Shown here: positions 16,423 through 23,583 of the stretch, piece by piece
How the letters are laid out: every line of letters begins with the position of its first letter
How positions within the stretch are numbered: the stretch's first letter is position 1
Assembly: GCF_008119785.1 (NCBI RefSeq)
Contig: NZ_VSFA01000025.1
Coordinates: 20,090-84,089, forward strand
Length of the DNA: 64,000 nt
From: Micromonospora sp. MP36
GTDB taxonomy: Bacteria > Actinomycetota > Actinomycetes > Mycobacteriales > Micromonosporaceae
Reading direction: 5' to 3'
Program-made: the position numbers and the translations under genes
The notes under the pieces: model-generated
What the model saw: the letters and a program-made list of their open reading frames with translations, nothing else
What the model was told of the DNA's origin: nothing
Databases searched by the model: none

Positions 16423-17418
16423 GCGAGCGCTAGAAGGAGCCCCTGCTTGCAGGCGCGGCGGCGGGCCCAGCGCGGCGATGAGGACCGCGACCAGGGTCAA
16501 CGCCGCGCCGAGCAGGGTGGCCGGCCCGGGGTGCGAGGCCGCCGTCGGCAGAGCCACGTCCAGCAGGACCGCGCCGACGATCTGCCCGGCGATGGTGGCC
16601 AGGCCGAGCAGCAGCACGCCGGTGAAGCGGACGATGGCGGCGGCGAGCGCGATGAACACGATGCCGATCGGGCCACCTACATAGAGCCAGGGCTCGCTCG
16701 GCAGGGCACCGGCCGGGCGGCCGCGGACCGCCACCTCCACCGCGAAGGTGGCGAGCAGCGCGGCGGTGCCGACCGTGAAGTTGACCAGGGTGGCGGCCAG
16801 GGCGCTGCCGGAGGCCCCCCGGACCCGGCCGTTCACCGCCTGCTGCCAGGCGATCCCGACCCCGGCCGCCAGCGGCAGCAGGGCCAGCGCCAGGGCGCGC
16901 TGGTCGCCGAGCCGGCCGCTCACCGCCAGCAGCACGGCCAGCACGGTGAGCGCGGCGCCGACCAGCCGGTTCGGGGTGACCGGCTGGCGGCCGGTCGGGC
17001 CGATGCCGGCCCGGTCCACCAGCAGGCTGCTGCCGGACTGGCCGGCCACCACGGCCACGGTGAACACGGCCACCCCGAGCGTGCCGATGGTCAGCCCCTG
17101 GGTGGCCACCAGGAAGGCGCCGCACACCCCGCCGAGGCACTGCCACGGTCGCAGGGAGCCGTCCCGCAGCGCCGCCCGGAGGGCGGCCAGCCCCCGCCGG
17201 CCGCCCGGGGTGGCGGGGATCAGCACCAGCAGCACCAGCAGGCCCAGGCCGAACGAGACCACCGCGGCGGCGATTCCGTCCGCCAGGCGTACGCCGAGCT
17301 CGCCGTTGATCCGGGACTGGACGGCCACCGCGACCCCCGAGGCGGTGGCCAGCCCGACACCGGCGATCCGCCGCGTGGTCGGCAGCGTGGGGGGCGCCGC
17401 CGTCCCGGTCGTGGTCAC
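16417..17418 (-). CDS. DMT-superfamily transporter, duplicated YdcZ (DUF606) type
   Basis: A 333-residue protein with about ten hydrophobic helices arranged as two similar halves. Each half begins with the same kind of motif: GVAVAVQSRINGELGVRL near residue 28 and GVGIAWQQAVNGRVRGASG near residue 190, each followed by FTVGTAALL- or VSFGLGLLV-type helices. This is the fused form of the DUF606/YdcZ family of small drug/metabolite transporters. Its GTG start overlaps the glpX stop as GTGA, so translation is coupled to glpX and the two are co-transcribed. The transported compound is unknown; the coupling might suggest a sugar phosphate or related metabolite, but this is only inference. Confidence 0.88.
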   Translation of the reverse strand: MTTTGTAAPPTLPTTRRIAGVGLATASGVAVAVQSRINGELGVRLADGIAAAVVSFGLGLLVLLVLIPATPGGRRGLAALRAALRDGSLRPWQCLGGVCGAFLVATQGLTIGTLGVAVFTVAVVAGQSGSSLLVDRAGIGPTGRQPVTPNRLVGAALTVLAVLLAVSGRLGDQRALALALLPLAAGVGIAWQQAVNGRVRGASGSALAATLVNFTVGTAALLATFAVEVAVRGRPAGALPSEPWLYVGGPIGIVFIALAAAIVRFTGVLLLGLATIAGQIVGAVLLDVALPTAASHPGPATLLGAALTLVAVLIAALGPPPRLQAGAPSSARR

Positions 17419-18446
17419 TCCTGCTCGGCCAGGGGTCGTCCGTCGAAGTCGACCGCCGAGTAGAGGGCGAGCTTCTCCAGCCGGTGGTACGAGTCGATCA
17501 CGCGGATCGTGCCGCTCTTGGAGCGCATCACGATCGACTGGGTGTACGCCCCGCCGGCCCGGTAGCGCACGCCGCGCAGCAGGTCGCCGGAGGTCACGCC
17601 GGTCGCCACGAAGAAGCAGTTGTCCCCGGTGACCAGGTCGTCGGTGAACAGCACCCGGTCGAGGTCGTGCCCGGCGGCGATCGCCTTCTCCCGCTCCTCG
17701 GCGTCCTTCGGCCAGAGCTTGGCCTGCATCATGCCGCCCATGCACTTGAGGGCACAGGCCGCGGTGATGCCCTCCGGGGTGCCGCCGATGCCCATCAGCA
17801 CGTCGACGTCCGACTCGCCACGGGCGGCGGCGATGGCGCCCGCGATGTCGCCATCGGAGATGAGCCGGATGCCCGCCCCGGTACGCCGGATCTGCTTCAC
17901 CAGGTCGTCGTGGCGGGACCGGTCCAGCACGCAGACCGTCACCTCGGCGGCGTCGGTGCCCTTGACCTTGGCGATCCGGCGGATGTTCTCGGCCACCCCG
18001 GCGTTGATGTCGACCACGTCGGCGTACATCGGGCCGACGGCGAGCTTCTCCATGTAGAAGACGGCGCTCGGGTCGAACATCGCGCCGCGTTCGGCGACCG
18101 CGAGCACCGCGAGCGCGTTCGGCATGCCCTTGCTCATCAGGGTGGTGCCGTCGATCGGGTCGACCGCCACGTCCACCTCGGGTCCCGTCCCGTCGCCGAC
18201 CTCCTCACCGTTGAAGAGCATCGGGGCGTTGTCCTTCTCGCCCTCGCCGATCACCACGACCCCCCGCATCGGGATCGAGTTGATCAGCTTGCGCATGGCG
18301 TCGACGGCTGCCCCGTCACCGCCTTCCTTGTCGCCCCGGCCGACCCAGCGGCCGGCCGCCATCGCCGCGGCCTCGGTGACCCGGACCAGGTCGAGGGCGA
18401 GGTTGCGGTCGAGGTTCTGCGGGGTCCGCGTCCTGGTGGTTGTCAT
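17415..18446 (-). CDS. glpX: Fructose-1,6-bisphosphatase class II
   Basis: A 343-residue class II enzyme that hydrolyses fructose 1,6-bisphosphate to fructose 6-phosphate in gluconeogenesis. Visible motifs are GDGAAVDAMR, IGEGEKDNAPML, the metal-binding VDPIDGTTLMSKGMPNAL, DRSRHD, the GDIAGAIAAA block and GIGGTPEGITAACALKCMGG. The ATG has a very strong ribosome site (GAGGAGGAA). It is the first gene of a two-gene unit with the YdcZ transporter and is divergent from a DUF4245 gene, the same neighbourhood as M. tuberculosis Rv1099c-Rv1100. Probably the only such enzyme of this chromosome, as in other actinobacteria. Confidence 0.97.
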   Translation of the reverse strand: MTTTRTRTPQNLDRNLALDLVRVTEAAAMAAGRWVGRGDKEGGDGAAVDAMRKLINSIPMRGVVVIGEGEKDNAPMLFNGEEVGDGTGPEVDVAVDPIDGTTLMSKGMPNALAVLAVAERGAMFDPSAVFYMEKLAVGPMYADVVDINAGVAENIRRIAKVKGTDAAEVTVCVLDRSRHDDLVKQIRRTGAGIRLISDGDIAGAIAAARGESDVDVLMGIGGTPEGITAACALKCMGGMMQAKLWPKDAEEREKAIAAGHDLDRVLFTDDLVTGDNCFFVATGVTSGDLLRGVRYRAGGAYTQSIVMRSKSGTIRVIDSYHRLEKLALYSAVDFDGRPLAEQE

Positions 18447-18604
18447 CACGGATTCCTCCTCGCGACGTTGCGGGGTGGACCGGCGGATTGCGGCCGTGCC
18501 GCCGCCGGCTTTGTCGCTGATCCTCACACGATGACAGCTCCCGCGCCGGGCCGGGGCGGAGGAGGCCAGGATCACGTCACCCGGACGGCTGCGAGAATGG
18601 ACGG

Positions 18605-19297
18605 GTGGAAGCCGCACAGCCTGCCGATCGTGTACCGACCGACGTCACCCCGCCGGACGGTCAGCCGCCCGTCCGGTCGACCGCCGGGCCGAACCAGACG
18701 TCCGGCGAACCGGCCCTCGTGGCGTCGGGCGGGGTCTCGCCACTGGCCGCCACGGGAGAACACCCCGCGCCGCCCGCCGGTAAGGACCGGGCGCGGTCCG
18801 AGCGGTCGCCCCGGGACATGGCGCTCTCGCTGCTGGTGCTGCTGGTCCCGATCGCGCTGCTGCTCGCCTTCTACCGCGGCGTCCTGGGTGGGGACGAGCC
18901 GGCCGCCGTCGACCCGGCGCCCGCCGTGCAGCAGGCCCGGGAGGCGGGTGCCTTCCCGGTCAGCTCGCCGGAGGGGTTGAGCTCGGGCTGGCGTACGGTC
19001 AGCGCCCGCTACCAGGCCGAGGCGGGCGGCGCGACGCTGCGCATCGGCTACGTGACCCCGGAGGGGCGCGGCGCGCAACTCGTGGAGAGCAACGTACCCG
19101 CCGAGAAGCTGCTGCCGGTCGAGCTGAAGGGTGGCCAGCCGCAGGGCCCCGCTGACCTGGCCGGCGTGAGCTGGCAGCGCTACACCGCCCGGAGCAACGA
19201 GCAGGCGCTCGTGCTGCTGGAACCGAACCGCACGGTGATCGTCGTCGGCGATGCCAGGGACAACGAGCTGCGCCAGCTCGCCACCGCCCTGCGCTGA
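18605..19297 (+). CDS. DUF4245 domain membrane-anchored protein
   Basis: A 230-residue protein with a Pro/Ala-rich cytoplasmic N-terminus of about 70 residues, one membrane segment (DMALSLLVLLVPIALLLAFYRG), and an extracytoplasmic domain of about 140 residues with LSSGWRTVSARYQAEAGGATLRIGYVTP and WQRYTARSNEQALVLLE, as in DUF4245. Divergent from glpX, as in mycobacteria (Rv1100 next to Rv1099c), a conserved but unexplained pairing. GTG 18605 is preceded by GAGAAT at roughly leaderless distance. Function unknown. Confidence 0.85.
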   Translation: MEAAQPADRVPTDVTPPDGQPPVRSTAGPNQTSGEPALVASGGVSPLAATGEHPAPPAGKDRARSERSPRDMALSLLVLLVPIALLLAFYRGVLGGDEPAAVDPAPAVQQAREAGAFPVSSPEGLSSGWRTVSARYQAEAGGATLRIGYVTPEGRGAQLVESNVPAEKLLPVELKGGQPQGPADLAGVSWQRYTARSNEQALVLLEPNRTVIVVGDARDNELRQLATALR

Positions 19298-19319
19298 TCC
19301 AGGTGTGGGCGCGACGGCG

Positions 19320-19383
19320 TCCGTCGCCCACCCGGCACGGGTCTAGGCGGGACGACCTCCGTCGCCCACACCCGGCACGGGTC
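19320..19383. repeat. Pair of direct repeats between DUF4245 and lipoprotein genes
   Basis: TCCGTCGCCCAC followed by CCGGCACGGGTC occurs at 19320-19343 and again, with two inserted bases, at 19358-19383. The first copy can also pair with GTGGGCGCGACG just upstream, giving a possible terminator for the DUF4245 gene. No ORF is supported in the rest of this 265-bp gap. Confidence 0.5.
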
Positions 19384-19562
19384 GTCTGTGCCGAACGGAC
19401 AGGGATTGCCGAACCTCGCTTCCGGGAACAGAGGAGGACACGGGCCCGCCCGGTGGCGGCGACGTCGGCCGGACCGGGCTCGTGCGCCGGAGCTTGCATC
19501 ACGGCTCCGGCGCCCCGCCTCCGGCACCTCCGTGGGCCGGACGACCCACCTGGAGAGTTCAC

Positions 19563-20399
19563 GTGAAGATTCGACGCTTCAGCGCGGCGGCCTTCGCCGC
19601 GGCACTGCTCAGCCCCGCCCTGGCCGCCTGCAACGACAACGGGACCGGCGCGGCGGGGACCTCCGCCTCCCCGACCGTCTCCGGCAGCGTCGCGCCCAGC
19701 GGTACGCCCGGCGACGCCAAGCAGGCCCTGCTCAACTCCACGAACGCGATCCGCGACGGCAACTTCCGGTTCAGCATGTCCGGCGCCGGCTCCACGGCCG
19801 AGGGGCAGGTGCACGAGCCGAGCCAGAGCGCGGAGATGCGGATGACGATCGGCGACCAGTCGTCGGACCTGATGATGAAGCTGGACCTGATCCACTACAA
19901 GCCGGACAGCTGGGTGAAGCTGGAGCTGGGCGGCAAGGCCGCCGGCAGCGTCCCCGGCGTGCAGAAGCTCAACCTCGGCAAGTACCAGCACCTCGACCAG
20001 ACCCGGATCAAGGGCAACCGGGCCCTGGGCTTCGACTTCGACAAGCTCGACCCGGCCGGCAGCGCCGTGCTGACCCAGGGCATCACCGAGGTCCGGCAGA
20101 CCGGCGAGGGCACCTACGCGGGCACCGTCGACGTGTCCAAGGCGGCCGAGGCGGGCTCGCTCGACCCGGCCGTGATCACCGCGCTCGGGGCACAGGCGAA
20201 GTCGGTGCCGTTCACCGCGAAGGTCGACCCGCAGGGCCGGCTCAGCGAGCTGGTGCTGCAGGTCCCGGCCGCCGGCCAGAGCGCCGCCCAGGACATCCGG
20301 ATCACCTACACGGACTACGGCAACGCCAGCGCCGCTCAGAAGCCCCCGGCCGACCAGGTCGTCGAGGCGCCGCCGGAGTTCTACAACCTGTTCGACTGA
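19563..20399 (+). CDS. LppX/LprG-like lipoprotein
   Basis: A 278-residue secreted lipoprotein. The signal peptide ends in a lipobox (LSPALAAC, Cys about residue 21). A Thr/Ser/Pro-rich linker is followed by a domain with DAKQALLNSTNAIRDGNFRF, MRMTIGDQSSDLMMKLDLIHY and GEGTYAGTVDVSKA, the pattern of the LppX_LprAFG fold, which binds lipids or glycolipids in a hydrophobic cavity and helps carry them to the cell surface. GTG 19563 is used, with GGAGAG about 7 nt upstream. It stands alone and ends at a strong bidirectional terminator. Confidence 0.82.
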   Translation: MKIRRFSAAAFAAALLSPALAACNDNGTGAAGTSASPTVSGSVAPSGTPGDAKQALLNSTNAIRDGNFRFSMSGAGSTAEGQVHEPSQSAEMRMTIGDQSSDLMMKLDLIHYKPDSWVKLELGGKAAGSVPGVQKLNLGKYQHLDQTRIKGNRALGFDFDKLDPAGSAVLTQGITEVRQTGEGTYAGTVDVSKAAEAGSLDPAVITALGAQAKSVPFTAKVDPQGRLSELVLQVPAAGQSAAQDIRITYTDYGNASAAQKPPADQVVEAPPEFYNLFD

Positions 20400-20404
20400 G
20401 GCTG

Positions 20405-20434
20405 GTGACGGGACGGCTCCGGCCGTCCCGTCAC
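20405..20434. terminator. Bidirectional terminator, lipoprotein / xseB
   Basis: GTGACGGGACGGC (20405-20417) and GCCGTCCCGTCAC (20422-20434) form a perfect 13-bp stem with a TCCG loop between the two convergent genes; the right arm includes the xseB stop codon. Confidence 0.85.
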
Positions 20435-20646
20435 TGCTCCGCCGCGCGCTGTCGGGCGGCGTCGATGCGGGCCCGGGCGCCGTCCAGCCAGCGCTGGCAG
20501 GTCTCGGCGAGCTGCTCGCCGCGCTCCCAGAGCGCCAGCGACTCCTCCAGCGACGTGCCGCCGGCCTCCAGCCGCTCGACCACGCCGGCCAACTCGGCGC
20601 GAGCCTGCTCGTAGCTGAGCCGCTCGTCCTTCTTCTCGTCAGTCAT
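20431..20646 (-). CDS. xseB: Exodeoxyribonuclease VII small subunit
   Basis: A 71-residue protein (MTDEKKDERLSYEQA...) with the XseB pattern YEQARAELAGVVERLEAGGTSLEESLALWERGEQL, two helices that form the coiled arms of exonuclease VII. It joins XseA to degrade single-stranded DNA to short oligonucleotides. ATG 20646 has GGAA about 9 nt upstream; an in-frame ATG at 20661 overlaps the xseA stop as TGATG and would add five residues, so the exact start is open. Either way it is translationally linked to xseA. Confidence 0.93.
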   Translation of the reverse strand: MTDEKKDERLSYEQARAELAGVVERLEAGGTSLEESLALWERGEQLAETCQRWLDGARARIDAARQRAAEQ

Positions 20647-20660
20647 CGGGTTCCATTTCA

Positions 20661-21881
20661 TCAGCCGTCCACGGTCGCGGCGAGTTCGCCCTCGGCGAGG
20701 CGTACCCGCAGCGGGTCGCCCTTGGTCACCTCGGACGCGGCGCGTACCACGTGGCCGTCGGCCCGCTGGACGATCGCGTATCCCCGGTCGAGGGTCGCCG
20801 CGGGGGAGAGCGCGCGCAGCCGGGCCAGGGTGTGGCGCAGGTCGTCGGCGGCGGCGCCGAGCCGATGGTCCAGGCAGCGGCCGGTCCGGTCGCGCAGCGC
20901 GGCGACCTCGGCGGCCCGCTGGTCGACCATCACCTGCGGGCGGGCCAGCACCGGCCGGGAGCGCAGCAGGTCGAGGCGGTGCTGCTCCCGGTCGACCAGG
21001 TTGCGGACCGCCCGCTCCAGCCGGGACCGGGCCTGGCCGATGAGGCGTACCTCCTCGGTGAGGTCGGGGACGATCCGCTTCGCCGCGTCCGTCGGCGTCG
21101 AGGCGCGGACGTCGGCGACGTAGTCCAGCAGCGGCGCATCCGTCTCGTGGCCGATCGCGCTGACCACCGGTGTGCGGCAGGCGAAGACCGCCCGGCAGAG
21201 CGCCTCGTCGGAGAAGGGCAGCAAGTCCTCGATGCTGCCGCCACCCCGGGCGATGATGATCACGTCGATGGTCGGGTCGGCGTCGAGCACCTTCAGCGCG
21301 TCGACGATCTGCGGCACCGCGCTCGGCCCCTGCACCGCGACGTTGACCGTGCGGAACTCCACCGCCGGCCAGCGCCGGCGCGCGTTGGTCAGCACGTCCC
21401 GCTCGGCGGCCGAGGCGCGGCCGGTGATCAGGCCGATCCGCCCGGGCAGGAACGGTGGGCGACGCTTGCGGGCCCGATCGAAGAGCCCCTCCGCGGCCAG
21501 CAGCTTCTTGAGCTTCTCCAGCCGGGCCAGCAGCTCGCCGAGCCCGACCTGGCGGATCTCGTCGGCGCGCAGGCTGAGCGTGCCCCGGGCGGCGTAGAAC
21601 TCGGGTTTGGCGTGCAGCACCACCCGGGCGCCCTCGCGCAGCTCGGGCGCGCCCGCGTCGAGCACGTCGCGGTTGGTGGTGACGGTGAGGCTCAGATCTG
21701 CCGACGGATCACGCAGGGTGAGGAAGACGGTGGTGGCGCCGGGCCGGCGGCTGATCTGCGCCACCTGACCGTCCACCCAGACCCAGCCCAGCCGGGCGAT
21801 CCAGGCGCCGATCTTCTGGCTGACCACCCGGACCGGCCACGGCTCCTCGGACGTGCTCCGCTCCACCTCGCCCGTGCTCAC
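20661..21881 (-). CDS. xseA: Exodeoxyribonuclease VII large subunit
   Basis: A 406-residue catalytic subunit. An N-terminal OB-fold (WVDGQVAQISRRPGATTVFLTLRD) precedes the nuclease core, with GRIGLITGRASAAERDVL, then the conserved IIIARGGGSIEDLLPFSDEALCRAVFACRTPVVSAIGHETD, and finally a long helical region and LDRGYAIVQR. The GTG start has TAGGGT exactly 6 nt upstream (21888-21893), a leaderless layout. It is divergent from ispH, with a perfect palindromic repeat in the gap, and is followed by xseB. The order xseB-xseA-ispH is as in M. tuberculosis. Confidence 0.97.
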   Translation of the reverse strand: MSTGEVERSTSEEPWPVRVVSQKIGAWIARLGWVWVDGQVAQISRRPGATTVFLTLRDPSADLSLTVTTNRDVLDAGAPELREGARVVLHAKPEFYAARGTLSLRADEIRQVGLGELLARLEKLKKLLAAEGLFDRARKRRPPFLPGRIGLITGRASAAERDVLTNARRRWPAVEFRTVNVAVQGPSAVPQIVDALKVLDADPTIDVIIIARGGGSIEDLLPFSDEALCRAVFACRTPVVSAIGHETDAPLLDYVADVRASTPTDAAKRIVPDLTEEVRLIGQARSRLERAVRNLVDREQHRLDLLRSRPVLARPQVMVDQRAAEVAALRDRTGRCLDHRLGAAADDLRHTLARLRALSPAATLDRGYAIVQRADGHVVRAASEVTKGDPLRVRLAEGELAATVDG

Positions 21882-21916
21882 CCGCCCACCCTACGGCCCG
21901 GGGCCGACACCACCCG

Positions 21917-21979
21917 CGTCGATCATGAGGTTGGCGGCGGTGTCGATCTCCCGTACCGCCGCCAACCTCATGATCGACG
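21917..21979. repeat. Dispersed palindromic repeat, copy B (perfect)
   Basis: A perfect 25-bp inverted repeat (21917-21941 against 21955-21979) around a 13-nt loop. The arm contains GATCATGAGGTTGGCGGCGG. Two G-T wobbles extend it into the loop. It lies between the leaderless promoters of divergent xseA and ispH, so it is not needed to end either gene, and shares its core with copies at 3351 and 42845. Confidence 0.85.
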
Positions 21980-22083
21980 GGTGCAAGCGGGCGGGCGTGC
22001 CCCGGGTGTGGTACGGCGGCGTCGGGTCGCGGTGGCGAGCTGGGGTCAGGCTCGCGGTCGCTGCCGGGGAAAAATCGGGCACG

Positions 22084-22089
22084 TACGAT
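22084..22089 (+). promoter_or_regulatory. Leaderless -10 hexamer of ispH
   Basis: TACGAT has exactly 6 nt before GTG 22096. It fits the TANNNT pattern shared by several genes here and fixes the ispH start. Confidence 0.6.
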
Positions 22090-22095
22090 GGTTGG

Positions 22096-23085
22096 GTGAC
22101 TGAGGCTGAGACGACTCTCCGGACCGGCAAGCGCGTGCTCCTGGCCAAGCCCCGCGGCTACTGCGCGGGCGTGGATCGGGCGGTGCAGACCGTCGAGGAG
22201 GCGTTGCGGCTCTACGGCGCCCCGATCTACGTCCGCAAGCAGATCGTGCACAACAAGCACGTGGTGCAGACCCTGGAGGCCAAGGGCGCGATCTTCGTGG
22301 AGGAGAACGAGGAAGTGCCGGAGGGCGCCACCGTCATCTTCTCCGCGCACGGCGTCGCGCCCGAGGTGTACGAGCAGGCGAAGGCGCGCTCGCTCAAGGC
22401 GATCGACGCGACCTGCCCGCTGGTCACCAAGGTGCACCAGGAGGCCCGGCGGTTCGCGGCCGAGGACTACGACATCCTGCTGATCGGCCACGAGGGGCAC
22501 GAGGAGGTCATCGGCACCGCCGGTGAGGCCCCCGCGCACATCCAGTTGGTCGACGGCCCGGACGGCGTCGACAAGGTCACCGTGCGCGACCCCGGCAAGG
22601 TCGTCTGGCTCTCCCAGACCACCCTCTCCGTCGACGAGACCCTGGAGACGGTGGCCCGGCTCAAGCAGAAGCTGCCGCTGCTCCAGTCGCCGCCCAGCGA
22701 CGACATCTGCTACGCCACCTCCAACCGGCAGCACGTGGTGAAGGAGATCGCCCCGGACTGCGACGTGGTGATCGTGGTGGGCTCGCGCAACTCCTCCAAC
22801 TCGGTACGCCTGGTCGAGGTGGCCCTGGACGCCGGCGCCCGGGCCGGGCACCTGGTCGACTTCGCCCACGAGATCGACGACGCCTGGCTGACCGACGCGC
22901 GTACGGTCGGCGTCACCTCGGGTGCCAGCGTGCCGGACGAGCTGGTTCAGCAGGTGCTCGCGCGCCTGGCCGAGCGGGGCTTCACCGACGTGGAGGAGGT
23001 CACCACCGCCAACGAGCGGCTGACCTTCTCGCTGCCGCAGGAGCTCAAGCGCGACCTGAAGGCCGCCGCGGCCGCTCGCGGCTGA
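22096..23085 (+). CDS. ispH: 4-hydroxy-3-methylbut-2-enyl diphosphate reductase
   Basis: A 329-residue iron-sulphur enzyme, the last step of the MEP pathway, giving isopentenyl and dimethylallyl diphosphate. The three cysteines that bind the [4Fe-4S] cluster are visible: GYCAGVDRA (Cys23), TCPLVTKVH (Cys107) and ICYATSNRQ (Cys205). Also seen are the substrate-binding blocks HNKHVV, SAHGVAP, GHEGHEEVIGT, VGSRNSSNS and GVTSGASVPDELV. GTG 22096 is fixed by the -10 hexamer at 22084. Its product feeds enzymes such as the cis-prenyltransferase at 4616. Divergent from xseA, an order shared with M. tuberculosis (lytB2). Confidence 0.98.
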   Translation: MTEAETTLRTGKRVLLAKPRGYCAGVDRAVQTVEEALRLYGAPIYVRKQIVHNKHVVQTLEAKGAIFVEENEEVPEGATVIFSAHGVAPEVYEQAKARSLKAIDATCPLVTKVHQEARRFAAEDYDILLIGHEGHEEVIGTAGEAPAHIQLVDGPDGVDKVTVRDPGKVVWLSQTTLSVDETLETVARLKQKLPLLQSPPSDDICYATSNRQHVVKEIAPDCDVVIVVGSRNSSNSVRLVEVALDAGARAGHLVDFAHEIDDAWLTDARTVGVTSGASVPDELVQQVLARLAERGFTDVEEVTTANERLTFSLPQELKRDLKAAAAARG

Positions 23086-23126
23086 CCCGGCGGAACGGAT
23101 CGGCCGCCCGGTACGTCCAACCGCTC

Positions 23127-23522
23127 ATGAAGACTCCTCGGACGGCGATCGTCGCCCTGCTCGCCGGCGCCGCGCTCACCGCCTGCGCCGGCCCGGGCGC
23201 CGAGACTGCCGGCCCCGGCCCGACGGGAGCCGCCCCGGTGACCAGCACGCCCAGCCCCGACCCCAGCGTCAGCCCGACCGACCCGACACCGCCCACCAAG
23301 GGCGGGCCGTCGAGCGCCGGCACCACCACGCTCACCGGCACGGTGCAGGCCGGGGTGGAGCCGAACTGCCTGCTGCTCGACGGAAACCTGCTGGTCGGCG
23401 GCCCGCGTGACGTGCTGAAGGCCGGTGCCCGGGTCACCGTCACCGGCCACGCCCAGCCCGGCATGATGACCACCTGCCAGCAGGGCACCCCCTTCGTCGT
23501 CGAGACCGCCAAACCCGCCTGA
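23127..23522 (+). CDS. Small secreted lipoprotein, unknown
   Basis: A 131-residue lipoprotein with signal peptide and lipobox LTAC (Cys20), a Pro/Ser/Thr-rich linker of about 45 residues, and a small beta-rich domain (TTLTGTVQAGVEPNCLLLDGNLLVGG, then GARVTVTGHAQPGMMTTCQQGTPFVV) with two cysteines probably forming a disulphide. The domain resembles small OB-like lipoproteins of actinobacteria, but I cannot name the family. It follows ispH by 41 bp and may be co-transcribed. A strong terminator follows. Confidence 0.75.
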   Translation: MKTPRTAIVALLAGAALTACAGPGAETAGPGPTGAAPVTSTPSPDPSVSPTDPTPPTKGGPSSAGTTTLTGTVQAGVEPNCLLLDGNLLVGGPRDVLKAGARVTVTGHAQPGMMTTCQQGTPFVVETAKPA

Positions 23523-23533
23523 CCCGCGGAAAG

Positions 23534-23572
23534 CGAGGAGCCCCGCCCCCTGGTCGGGGGCGGGGCTCCTCG
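23534..23572. terminator. Strong bidirectional terminator
   Basis: A perfect 17-bp stem (23534-23550 with 23556-23572; left arm begins CGAGGAGCCCC) around the loop TGGTC. It is followed by GGTTT and preceded by AAAG, so it can act in both directions between two convergent genes. Confidence 0.9.
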
Positions 23573-23583
23573 GGTTTGATGGG

